Assembly: GCA_023853785.1 (NCBI GenBank)
Contig: JAJIRX010000531.1
Span: forward strand, 1 to 54,331
Source of the DNA: Psilocybe azurescens
Lineage: Eukaryota > Basidiomycota > Agaricomycetes > Agaricales > Agrocybaceae
Length of the DNA stretch: 54,331 bases
Direction of reading: 5' to 3'
Both the position numbers and the translations under genes were made by a program. Below, one piece after another: positions 43,400-53,863 of the stretch. The number at the start of each line of letters is the position of its first letter. Position 1 is the stretch's first letter. Under the pieces are notes generated by a model. The model did no database searches. It was not told where the DNA came from and saw only the letters and a program-made list of their open reading frames with translations.

Positions 43400-44667
43400 T
43401 TACTCAGTTGCTTTTCTCTTACCCTTGGCAATTCTTTTATGTCGTTGTGCCTCTGTTTCATCCTCATTGTCCTCCTCCTCCTCTGAACTTTTTTTCTTCT
43501 TTTTCTTCTTTAGCTTCTCATCAGATTTTCTTCCTTCTGACTTCTCTTCCAATTTTTTCCCCCCAACTTCTGTTTACTCAAACTTGCCACTGCATTCTTC
43601 TTCAAGTTTCCCACAGTACCTTCTCTTACATTCAACCAGTCCACCAAATTGGTCCATGCCAAGTTCCTATCATCATCTCCCCAAAGTTCTTCAGTAGTCA
43701 TACAATCAGGTTGATCTTCAAGCCAATCAACCATTTCTGTATAGTTTGTTGCACGTTTAAGAGGTTTTGCCCAATGTGTGTAATACTGAGTCTTCGAAAG
43801 AAAAATATTGACCAAGTCCACATAGGATGGAACCCAAGGTGTTGCTTCACGATCAAGACCAGCCTGAGCAATATGCCTCATCCATGCATCACTATACTTT
43901 AACTTCTCCATGATATCAAGAACTCGAGATAGCTCTTTGTACTTGGCATAGACAGCTCGGATAAAAAGCATAGTTGGCAGACCAACATAAGGCAATGTAG
44001 TATCAATCTCCAAGAAGAGAAGGAAGGTCTCAATCTGCAGCATAGAAAGGTATGTCGGACCAGCATTTGGAAATGCAGACAATGTTTTGACACGCAAAGC
44101 ATGAGAACTAGATGAACCAGATGCTGAACGTGAAAACTCAGACAAAGAACTGCGAGATGGTACAGAAGTTGAGCAACGAGAGAAAAAGATGGTGGTATTG
44201 CAGGTGCAACCTCAAGATCATTTTCCTATTCTATTTAAATAACAAATACCTAATTAGAAAACAGAGAACCTACCAAAAAGAGAGTCACCGCAGGCCCATA
44301 AGGAGTTCGTGTCCAATTAATGTGTTCATGCATGTCATCGATCACCTGATTATAGCGACCTTTGACTATCCATTTCTCTTGATGAAGCACATAGATGCGA
44401 TGATTATCTTCTGTTCAACCATATTTATTAATAATTCAGAAAAGTCAAAAATAGAGACATACTTTGAACTGGAGAGTAGCACCTTGCAACACCAGTGAGA
44501 ACAGAAGCAAGTTTCTCCTCATATGGAAGTTGAACACTCATAATAGCTGACTCATCAATGTTGAGTGAAGTGGGTCGATCCTTTGAAACAAAGAGATTGA
44601 CAGTTGCATCAAGTTCGATATGATCTGGAGACTTATTGCGCAAATCCCAGTCCCCAATATTGGACAC
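43400..44667 (-). CDS. Unknown accessory protein of the KDZ-type element
   Basis: Exon 1 from 44667 (MSNIGDWDLRNKSPDHIELD) to a GTATGT donor near 44460. Exon 2 about 44415-44285 (NHRIYVLHQEKWIVKGRYNQ, INWTRTPYGPAVTLFL). Then a large exon from about 44220 with a one-base slip in a T run, AFPNAGPTYLSMLQIETFLL, YVGLPTMLFIRAVYAKYKEL, MVDWLEDQPDCMTTEELWGD and a basic Lys-rich C-terminus (KKKKKKKSSEEEE) ending near 43400. The basic tail suggests nuclear localisation or DNA binding. I know no named domain. An upstream exon could lie at 44680-44820, where the next element begins. Confidence 0.5.
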
Positions 44668-44820
44668 ATTGCCAACTGCATTCCCTCAAGTATCCCTCCA
44701 AAAGATTTAGATGCACCACTGTGATTTTCTTGTCTTCCTCTCTCAATAGGTTTGGGCTGCAGTGGACTATTTATTTGAACATCTATATTATTTAAGAAAC
44801 TAAATACACAATAATAATAG

Positions 44821-45020
44821 TGTTGGGAATGTGCTCGGACATTCCACAGTCCATCCTGTAGATATTATTTTATCTTATTAATTGTCTTACTAATAATCTC
44901 TCGGCCTCGGCTATGCCATACATAGAAATAATTAGACGCTGGTAGAGTATTCTAGTTACAGTAGATACATGTATATAAGTAGCTGCGAAGTTTGTACAAT
45001 AAAATTAAGAATTCCAAACA
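44821..45020 (+). repeat. 5' LTR of the truncated copia element
   Basis: TGTTGGGAATG at 44821 and AATTCCAAACA at 45010-45020 form imperfect inverted ends around 200 bp. An internal GGAATGT..ACATTCC hairpin lies at the left. The right edge could instead lie up to 45033, next to the primer site. No partner LTR is present. Confidence 0.55.
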
Positions 45021-45033
45021 TAAATTGTCAATA

Positions 45034-45047
45034 GGTTATGGGCCCCG
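45034..45047 (+). other. Primer binding site complementary to initiator tRNA-Met half-molecule
   Basis: GGTTATGGGCCCCG is complementary to the anticodon-loop region of initiator tRNA-Met (GGGCCCATAACC core). Drosophila copia uses a primer site of this kind (GGTTATGGGCCCAG). It is identical to the site at 49336. Confidence 0.75.
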
Positions 45048-45124
45048 TGCCTGTACATTAAAAACTCGTACTTGAATTCTCAACAGCCACACTCATCCTC
45101 ATTTATTTTTAACTCGCAATCAAT

Positions 45125-45994
45125 ATGTCAGATGAATATAGCACATCTGGACCCTACCGGATTCCCATGCTGAAGGCAGATAATTGGATGCCATGGAAGC
45201 GAAGAATGCTTGCAGTATTCACTGACCTTGGACTGGAAGACCATATTGCAATTGATGCAAAGGCACCAGAATCAGCTGAACCTGGAAAACCAACTGCACT
45301 GGAGCTTGAGGCTCAGAAGAAATGGAGAGAACAGGATGCAAAGGCACGAGTCCGAATTGAGCTGTCAATCTCAGATTCAGAAATAATACACATCAGTGGT
45401 GCAGTCACAGCACGCCAAATGTGGGAACAACTTACCACAGTGAAGGAATCCAAAGGCCGACTTGGAATTTTGGCCACACAAAGGGCATTGTACAGAGCAA
45501 CAGCAGAAGAAGGATTCAATATGGTAGAACATATATCAAAATTGCGCCAGCTACAGGAGGAACTGCATGTTATGGGCAGCAAAGTACCAGATGAAGATTT
45601 TGTAATGATTTTAATCACATCACTTCCCGAGTCATGGGACACTTATACAACATCTTATCTTGGGTCAAGTGGGAATAAACCTCAATTATCCTCTCATGAA
45701 CTTGTGGCTATTCTCATGGAAGAAGATAGACGTCGCAAGTCTAGGTCTGGTGACTCAACACAAACATCCTTACAGGCTAGAGGATCTGGCAACTCAAGGA
45801 ACAACGGAAAATTCAACAAATCATCGGATTCATCGGACAAAGAATGTTACAACTGCCACAAAAAGGGTCACATATCAAAGGAATGTTGGGCTAAAGGTGG
45901 TGGAAGGGAAGGTCAGGGACCTAAAGGCCGAAGAGGACCATATAGGGCAGGGGTGCACAAATCAAGCACAGGAGTCAATCACATCAAATCTTAA
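45125..45994 (+). CDS. Copia Gag (289 aa)
   Basis: ATG at 45125 (MSDEYSTSGPYRIPMLKADN). The Gag core typical of UBN2/DUF4219-type copia proteins has NWMPWKRRMLAVFTDLGLED, ARQMWEQLTTVKESKG and SKLRQLQEELHVMG. A CCHC knuckle CYNCHKKGHISKEC lies at about residues 241-254. Gag forms the particle and binds element RNA. The frame stops at 45994, shortly before the protease, which begins in another frame. It is unclear whether this reflects programmed shifting or an indel. Confidence 0.8.
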   Translation: MSDEYSTSGPYRIPMLKADNWMPWKRRMLAVFTDLGLEDHIAIDAKAPESAEPGKPTALELEAQKKWREQDAKARVRIELSISDSEIIHISGAVTARQMWEQLTTVKESKGRLGILATQRALYRATAEEGFNMVEHISKLRQLQEELHVMGSKVPDEDFVMILITSLPESWDTYTTSYLGSSGNKPQLSSHELVAILMEEDRRRKSRSGDSTQTSLQARGSGNSRNNGKFNKSSDSSDKECYNCHKKGHISKECWAKGGGREGQGPKGRRGPYRAGVHKSSTGVNHIKS

Positions 45995-48440
45995 TGATGC
46001 ATCATACATGGCATTTGCACCTGCAGAACAACACAGAGAATTTTCGAAATATGATTGGATATTAGACTCAGGAACAACCTCACATATCTGTACCATGAAG
46101 GAGGCATTTATTGATTATACACCACTCAAAGATTCAACCATACAGGGCCTCGGATTAAGCCCTGTCACTGCTCAAGGCCGTGGAACAGTCATTGTTAATT
46201 TTTCTGTGGATGGAAAAACATTCCGACACCAACTCCGCAATGTCCTACATGTCCCTGATGCTCCAAACTGCCTACTATCAATCAGCAGAATTGATGATGC
46301 GAATGGGCATGTTAAATTTACCAAAGGTGGATGCTCCATATCGGATTCCAAGGATAAAATAATTGGAAAAGGAATCAAGTCTAATAGGCTTTACTTATTA
46401 TTAGCCCGTGCACAACTACCCGGAAAAGAGAAGACAAACTATGCTTCATCGCAGAAGCTTACCTGGGACCAATGGCACCGAAAATTTGGACACATATCCA
46501 TGTCATCTTTGCAACAAATCAGCCGGGAGGAGCTTGTAAATGGAATGGAGATAGATCACACATCTATTCCTTCCCCAACATGTGAGGCTTGTATCCAAGC
46601 AAAACAGGCTCACAAACCATTCCCAAAGGAGGCAGATAATCGCTCAGAGATTCCTGGAGAAGGATTTATGAGTGATGTTTGGGGACCAGCAGGAGTTCAG
46701 TCTATTGGAGGCTTCAAATACTACATCTCATTCACAGATGATGCAGTCCGCTTCAGTGGAGTAAAATTTATGAAGGATAAAACAGAGGCCTCAGCCCGGA
46801 TAAAGGACCATGCCACCCTACTGGAAAGGAAATTTGGAAAACACCCAAAGTGGATGCGCTTTGACAATGGGAAGGAGTTAGTCAACAAAGAAATAAAGAC
46901 ATGGGCAGAAGAAAGAGGCATTGAAGTACAAACCACTGCACCTTATTCTCAATCACAAAATGGAGTAGCAGAACGATTTAACCGTACACACCTGGAGCTT
47001 GCAAGAGCCATGCTAATTTCGAAGAAGCTACCTGATTTTTATGGGATGAAGCAGTCTCCCATGCCAATTACCTTCGAAACAGGGCGCCTACCAGGGCGCT
47101 TAAAGGCCTGACACCTTACGAAGCTTGGAATGGCTCCAAACCTGATGTTTCACACCTCAGAGAGTTTGGATGTGATATATGGGTTCTAGATGAGTCCCAG
47201 AACCGATCCAAACTGCACCCAAAATCGCACAAGATGGTCTTTGTGGGATTTAATGATGGATCCAAATCAATTCGCTATTATGACAGCAAACATAGAAGCA
47301 TCAAGACATCCCGAATTTCGCTTTTAATGAAAATGATGAACCTAGGGAACTTGAAATAATTACTACAGTACCTGGTTTGGCATCTGAGGGGAGCCAGGAC
47401 CAGTTCCAGATGCACAAACCAACGAAATACAATCAGAAAAAATTATTCAACCGGTCATAACTTCCAGTGATTCAAATAATCGCCAACTATGCACCAGAAC
47501 AATGCAAATTGACTACAAGAAGTCTCACAACCCTCAGGCGCGAACTCCGTCATCAAGATTCAATACATCCACTCCTATTCCACTCCCTACACCAGATATC
47601 ACTCGTCCAACAGAATCTTCAAAGGCTAAGCAAACAGAACGAACCAATGTTGCTTCAGAGCCAGAAATTGCAATGCTAGCTTCAAGAAATTCAGAAAGCA
47701 GCTTGCCTTTAACAATTGAAGAAGCACTTGCAGGAAGTGAATCTGAAGCATGGCAGGAAGCTATAGATGAAGAATTAAACACTCTGGAGAAGATGGGGAC
47801 TTGGGAACTACAAAACTTACCAAGGGATCGAGAACCTATAGGCTGCAAATGGCTATTCACCAAGAAACATGACGCTGAAGGCAATATAATTAAATACAAG
47901 GCAAGACTTGTTGCACAGGGCTTCTCACAGAAGCCAGGAGTAGACTACAGCAATGATGGGACATTCGCACCAGTTATGCGCTTTGAAACTTTACGCACTT
48001 TACTCGCACTCTCAGCAGTCCATGGATGGAGTCTTCGACAGCTTGACGTCAAGGGAGCTTATTTAAATGGATACATTGAAGAGGAATTATATATGCGACA
48101 ACCTCCTGGATATAATGATGGATCAGGACGTGTCTGTCGACTTAGGCGCTCATTGTATGGTCTCAAACAAGCTGGAAATGTTTGGAACAAGGAATTTGAT
48201 ACAGCCATGAAGGACTTGGGATTCACTAGGCTCAAATCTGATTACTGCTGCTACAAAAGACAAGAGGGAGAAGAATTTGAGATCCTACTTGTCTGGGTAG
48301 ATGACATCATATCTATTGCAAACTCAGATGCTCGGAACGATTTATTGGAGCAACAATTACGCCAGAAATTCGATATTAAATCGCTGGGACAACCCTCACT
48401 ACTTCTAGGAATGAATGTTACTCGTGCTTTCCAAAAGTGA
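45995..48440 (+). pseudogene. Copia Pol, truncated (protease, integrase, partial reverse transcriptase)
   Basis: Protease WILDSGTTSHIC (catalytic Asp codon at 46065). GAG-pre-integrase WHRKFGHISMSSLQQI with H/C zinc residues ending CEACIQAKQ. Integrase core SDVWGPAGVQSIGGFKYYI (first Asp), RFDNGKELVN (second Asp) and YSQSQNGVAERFNR (catalytic Glu). A frame break near 47110 follows, then reverse transcriptase from 47740: WQEAIDEELNTLEKMGTWEL, QLDVKGAYLNG, SLYGLKQAGN and VWVDDIISIA. The end at 48428 removes the rest of reverse transcriptase and RNase H. Not autonomous. Confidence 0.85.
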
Positions 48441-48864
48441 TGTCGCACACGTAGATTTGTTATAGCTCTGCATCTAAGACTCCTTATGCTCTGAAATTTT
48501 AATATGTCTCAGACTACATAGAATCCTATGTTCATGCAAAAATTTGACTTTTTCTATGATCTTCCTGAGGAGAAATTACAGGAAAGGTCAAAGAGCCAAA
48601 AAACCAAGTTCCTAATGAAGCCAAATTTCAACATGCTTCTTTTTTGAGGTTGTAGTACTAGTTAATTAGGTCTGTGGACAATTTAAATTATATTAAAAGC
48701 TGTAGCGGTTGAGAAGATATGAAGGTTACAAAGTGGCAAAAACGTGTGAAACTCATCAAATAGGCCTAAAAAGGGTAAAAATGAGAGGTTTGTTACCTTC
48801 ATATCTCCTCAACCACTAAGAGTTTAGATATGATTCAAGTTGTCCCATGATGTGTTTAATCAAT
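48441..48864. other. AT-rich non-coding stretch between the copia elements, with a 30-bp inverted repeat
   Basis: TAGCGGTTGAGAAGATATGA at 48703 and its near reverse complement ending at 48818 (TCATATCTCCTCAACCACTA) give a stem of about 30 bp with four mismatches and a loop of about 56 bp. Otherwise nothing was recognised. The stretch may be the end of another element that interrupted the truncated copia copy. Confidence 0.6.
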
Positions 48865-49335
48865 TGTTAGTTTTTGTGATTAAACACTTTGTTTCTAATG
48901 TTCTACACTTGATATTTGGACTTGTACAAATGGACACTTAGTTAGAATTCGCTCTTTTCGGTGTTTTTGCACACTGTTCTGTTAATAACTTTTTGTAGAG
49001 TAAAGTTATTCAAATTCTGATCACTGATCCGGAATCCCCTCGTTGAGACGGTTCTGGTGATATATAATTTGTCACGTAATTATAGGTTTGGTGTTTTGAC
49101 GCCAATATTGTGGACACCTATAGTCACGCCTCGCCATTTTTAGACACTTAGCCATGTAAAAGACCAGTATTCCTACTATGTCTGAGGAAACAAAGACACT
49201 AGAACAAGATTTGGAGTCTACAGAAGCAATTTACTATTTTCACTCATACTTGTCATTGTTGCGCATTTGAGATTTGACTCTATTGTTACTCATCAGTATA
49301 GCTACTGATTTGTGCATTATTGTCTATTTCTAACA
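48865..49335 (+). repeat. 5' LTR (471 bp)
   Basis: TGTTAG...CTAACA. Compared with the 3' LTR it has one extra base in TTTTT, in CCCC and in GCC. It should hold the element promoter and the RNA start. Confidence 0.95.
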
Positions 49336-49349
49336 GGTTATGGGCCCCG
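49336..49349 (+). other. Primer binding site, initiator tRNA-Met half-molecule type
   Basis: GGTTATGGGCCCCG begins directly after the LTR. The same 14-mer is found in the neighbouring copia element at 45034 although the LTRs are unrelated. Confidence 0.8.
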
Positions 49350-49448
49350 GGCTTTAAACTTGGCAAAACATTGATTAAGTCTATTGCTGTCTGATACTAG
49401 ACTAGTTGGATCCTTGAAACAACACTTGACATTTGAACTTGTTGCAAA

Positions 49449-50264
49449 ATGTCTTCAGACAACAACACAGTTGCTAAAGTTAAACCATTGTCAAATTCAA
49501 ACTATCCTGAATGGGCTGGGGAGATGAAGGCATGGTTAATGCGAAATGGACTATGGAGATTGGTATCTGGCAAAGAAGCAAAGCCAGTTGCTAGTGGGGA
49601 TAAATTCATCAATGAAGAGGTAGTGGCAAAGTGGGAGATGAAGGCAGAGAGGGCAGCAGGTGAAATCTACCTGCTTGTGGAGAATGATCAAAGGGTGCAC
49701 TTTAGAGGGCATGATGAAGATCCAGTCAAGATGTGGGCATTGCTTGAAGCTGCTCACCTGAACAAGAAGCCAGGAGCACGATTCAATGCGTATGATGACC
49801 TGTTCTCTATCAGGAAGCAGGACGACGAATCCCTAGTAACTTTGGGAACCCGAATTGAAAAGGCCATGCAAACTATTCAGAACTTGCGTCCAGCCGACTT
49901 TAAGATTGAGACACTTGATGAAGAGCTTCAGTGCATGGCACTCATACGTGCCTTGCCTGATGACTACAGACATCTTGCGGTTTCTCTGTTGTTGATGGAA
50001 AAGCTGGACAAGTCGGTCATCATGCAGGGCGTTCGCAGCGAAGAGTTGAATCGTCAACGTCAAACAACAGAGTCATTGAACCAAGTGAAAGCAGGTGGCA
50101 GTGGGGGCAAGAAACCATGGGAAAAGCGAAAACCTGGGCCAAAGGATCGGTGCAATTACTGCAAAGAATTGGGTCATTGGGTTTTCAACTGTCCAGAGCT
50201 GGCAGAAAAGAAAGCAAAGAATGAGAGTGCCAAAAGGCAGAAGAAGAGAAAGCAGCGGCAGTGA
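49449..50264 (+). CDS. Copia Gag (271 aa) of the young element
   Basis: ATG at 49449 (MSSDNNTVAKVKPLSNSNYP). DUF4219-like start with NYPEWAGEMKAWLMRNGLWR, then the UBN2-type core (MWALLEAAHLNKKPGARFNA, MALIRALPDDYRHLAVSLLL). The CCHC knuckle CNYCKELGHWVFNC lies near residues 234-247. A basic tail (KRQKKRKQRQ) precedes the stop at 50264. The reading frame appears to continue into protease with a one-base shift near 50250, so Gag and Pol are probably one open frame in the true sequence. Confidence 0.85.
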   Translation: MSSDNNTVAKVKPLSNSNYPEWAGEMKAWLMRNGLWRLVSGKEAKPVASGDKFINEEVVAKWEMKAERAAGEIYLLVENDQRVHFRGHDEDPVKMWALLEAAHLNKKPGARFNAYDDLFSIRKQDDESLVTLGTRIEKAMQTIQNLRPADFKIETLDEELQCMALIRALPDDYRHLAVSLLLMEKLDKSVIMQGVRSEELNRQRQTTESLNQVKAGGSGGKKPWEKRKPGPKDRCNYCKELGHWVFNCPELAEKKAKNESAKRQKKRKQRQ

Positions 50265-53200
50265 CAGAATTTGCTGGAAAGGCAAGTGCTGTTGCTGAAC
50301 ACGAGGTCAATTCTACATCTTCTAACGTATTTCATTGGAACACAGACACAGGCGCCACTTCTAATATGACACCGCATAGAAACTGGATACGCGAATTATA
50401 CCCCATATAGAGTGCCTATTAGACTAGCGGACCATAGAGTTATATATTCAGAGGGCATTGGTAGTGTTCTGTTCAGACCGTTAGTTAGAGGAAAACAATA
50501 TAGAGATGTAGAATTCACTAGAGTACTTCACGCTCCCGCACTTCGTAATAATCTTCTTGCTGTTTTATATTTGACAAAGTACAAAGGCATTGATGTACAT
50601 ATTTCTCATGACAAAATGGACTTTTCTTCACAAAAGAAACTCTTGTTTACTGCTACCATTGATACAGACAATATTGGATATTTAGATGGCTCTACAGTAG
50701 ATGTTATGGAAAATGTACATTTGGCTTCGACGCTGCCTCTCGACTTGTCTTTATGGCATAAACGGTTAGGACACCACAACTATGATGGGATTAAGTTCAT
50801 GATAAAGAAAGATCTAGTTGATGGTTTAGTACTGGACTCAAGAGCTTTACCAGATCCTATATGTGAACCATGTCTGGCAGGAAAGATGCATGCAAATCCA
50901 TTCCCATCATCAGATAATCGTGCTACAGAGGTCTTGGAATTGATCCACACAGATGTGCATGATGTTGGTATCTTGTCACATTCTGGCTATCGTTATTGGG
51001 TTTCATTTATTGATGATGCCGAACGCTTTTAAAGTGCTTATCCCTATGAAGCGCAAAAGCGACACATTCACTTGCTTTAAGATGTTCAAAGCTTATGCTG
51101 AGAACTTGACTGGCAAAAAGATCAAACGACTTCGGGAGGATAAAGGTGGTGAATACATGTCAAAAGAATTCCAAGAGTACCTGGATGCATGTGGAATTGT
51201 GAGAGAGCATACCTGCAGAAACAGACCACAGCAAAATGGGGTTGCTGAACGTGCAAATAGAACATTTGCTGAAAGGATTGTTGCATTGCTTGAAGAGTCT
51301 GGTCTGTCCAAGAAATTTTGGGCTGAGTGTTTGGCTGCACTTGTGCATGTCTTGAATCGTTGTCCTACATCTGCTGTTATTGGGAGAACTCCTTATGAAG
51401 GTTGGCATCGCAAGAAACCTGATGTCAGTCATTTACGTGTTTGGGGATGTGTTGCATATGTTCACATTCAAAAGGACAAAAGGAAGAAATTGGGTTCACA
51501 CATGGAAAAGTGCATCTTTATTGGATATCCAGATGGTTACAAGGGTTGGAAGTTTTACAATCCGGAAACTAAGAAAGTCATTATCTGTGAAAGAGCAGAC
51601 TTTGATGAACGCTACACATATGGTGGAGAATTGATGACATCCAATCAGCATGATGCAATTGAACCCGAACCAATTCCTATCCCAGAGTCAGAAAATGAAC
51701 AAGAAGTACTACCACCTGTCTTGCCTGAGGTAGACGAGATTGCACCTCCCACTGGACCTAACCCAGCACCTAAAGTTGACAAAGGGAAACAGAAAGCGAT
51801 TGAGCCCACAATTGAAGAGGAGGAGAAGGAAGAGATTGAATTGCCAGGACATACCAAACGTAATGCCAGGATTATTGAAAGTGATCCAGAGGAAGAGCCA
51901 CGGAAGCGTATAAAGCTTCAACCTCATAAACATGTCAAGCCTGTTGCTGCAGTTCGACGTTCCAAACGTCTTGCAACAGGTAATAACAAGTCAGTACCAG
52001 AACCTGAACCAGTGCCAGAACCAGAACCAGAACCAGAACCAGAGGTCAACCCAGAGGGTTTAACGTCAAGGTATCCGAGACGTAACCGTAGACCTCCTGG
52101 TGAATGGTGGGCAGTCAGAACACCTAAATCTCTTGTTCCTGATTCTGACGATGAGGATGACTCTGAGGATGATGATGAAGAAATGGCTAATCCTGTTAGT
52201 GTGTCTGCTGATCCACAAACTTATTCAGAAGCCATGAACTCAGAACAGGCAGATCAGTGGCAAGCTGCAATGTTGGAAGAATATAACTGGCACTTGGAAA
52301 ATGGAACTTGGGAAATTGTGGAACTACCTGAAGGGCAGAAGGCAATTGGGTCTAAATGGGTGTATAAGACAAAATATAACGCAGATGGGTCAATTGAGCG
52401 ATTTAAAGCACGTGTGGTCGGTAAAGGTTTTAACCAACGACCTGGCCAGGACTACTTTGAAACTTTTTGCATCTACTATGCAGCATGCTACTGTGCGCGT
52501 TGTGATGGCTTTGGCTGCTATTGAAGATATGGAACTCCGTTCTGTGGATATATCGTATGCATTCACAAACAGTGACATTGACGTTGAGATCTATATGCAG
52601 CAGCCACTAGGATTTTTGCAAGGTGGAAAAGCACAGTCTGTAGGCTTAACAAGTCCATTTATGGGTTAAAGCAGTCATCACGTCTATGGAGTGAAACACT
52701 TGGAAAGGTCTTGCTTGAACTTGGGTTTCAGAAGACTTATAGTGATGCATCACTCTATATATATGATAGAGATAATATCAAAATCATTGTGCCCATATTT
52801 GTGGATGACATCACTTTGGCTTCAAAGTCTCAGGTGGCTCTTGACAACTTTGTTATTGAACTTGGAAAGCATTTCAAACTAAGGGACCTGGGTGCAACCA
52901 AATTTTTGTTGGGGGTTGAGATTACAAGAAAAGGGAAGAGCACAAGCTATATTTGTCACAGCGCCAATATATTGTGAACAAATTGGAGGAGTTTGGAATG
53001 GCTGATTGCAAACCCGTTGGTACCCCTATGCTACCAGGATTGAAGTTAATGTCAGAGCAGAGTCCTTCGAGTTCTGAAGAAAAGAGAGAGATGGATGACA
53101 TCCCATATATTTCTGCCGTTGGATCTCTTATGTATTTGGCTACCATGACCCGGCCTGACATTGCTTATACAGTCAGTGTGTTGGCAAGATTCAATCACAA

Positions 53201-53787
53201 CCCTGGCATGGAACACTGGAAAGCTGTTAAGCACTTGTTTAGGTACTTGCAGGGCACAAAGGAGATGAGGTTGGAATATGGACCAGACCCCTCACTTGGA
53301 GATGAACTGTTTGCCACATATAGTGATGCAGACCATGGAGGGGATAAGGATAGTGGAAAGTCGACAGGTGGTTATTTGGTGAAGATTGGGTCAGGAGTGG
53401 TTTCATGGAGGAGCAAGCTGCAACCTGTTGTGACAAGGTCAACAACAGAGGCAGAGTTTATAGCTGCTGGAGCAGCTGGCATGGAAAATCCGGTGGATTC
53501 AAAAGTTGTTGAAGGAGTTGGGGTACACACCATCTGCACCAGCCAAGTTGTATATGGACAATCAGTCATCTATGTCTGTTGCAAAGAATCCTGAACATCA
53601 TGGAAGGATGAAACACTTGGACTTATGTTTTTACTGGTTGCGAGATCAGGTGGCAATGAAGAGAATGCAACCCTTATATTTGCGGACCGAGGATATGCCA
53701 GCCGACTTGTTAACAAAAGCTCTACCCAAGCCACAGGTTCAGAAGTTGCGAGAATTAATGGGATTAGTGATGGGGAAGGAAGAATGA
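50265..53787 (+). CDS. Copia Pol (protease, integrase, reverse transcriptase, RNase H), frame broken by one-base indels
   Basis: Protease [13 protein letters not shown] (Asp at 50345). GAG-pre-integrase [17 protein letters not shown] with CEPCLAGK. Integrase [21 protein letters not shown] and [13 protein letters not shown] (D, D, E). A Pro-Glu repeat linker at about 51996-52050. Reverse transcriptase [37 protein letters not shown] and [13 protein letters not shown]-terminal RNase [38 protein letters not shown] and [12 protein letters not shown], ending at 53787. Breaks lie near 50400, 51030, 52470, 52640, 52960 and 53490. Given the LTR evidence these may be base-calling errors in an otherwise active element. 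Confidence 0.85.
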
Positions 53788-53863
53788 GGAGATGTATCAT
53801 CAGGGGTTGTTTTGGATGTGATTCAACATCTTATGGATTATGGAAGTGTTTTATCAGGGGTTG

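Larger units (their letters stand above)
44821..48428 (+). mobile_element. Ty1/copia retrotransposon, 3'-truncated in reverse transcriptase
   Basis: Order LTR, half-tRNA primer site, Gag, protease, integrase and reverse transcriptase is that of Ty1/copia. Similarity stops abruptly at about 48428 (LLGMNVTRAFQK then stop). RNase H and the 3' LTR are absent. A 440-bp unrelated stretch then precedes the next copia element. The element lies immediately upstream of the unknown gene at 43400-44667, possibly in its promoter. Confidence 0.85.

Noticed and set aside
43260..43902. Plus-strand frames rich in Ser/Phe/Leu opposite the unknown accessory gene
   Set aside because: They are antisense shadows of the Lys/Glu-rich tail and the body of the minus-strand gene.
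51645..51933. Minus-strand Ser-rich frames inside copia Pol
   Set aside because: They are antisense shadows of the acidic and Pro-Glu linker of the polyprotein.
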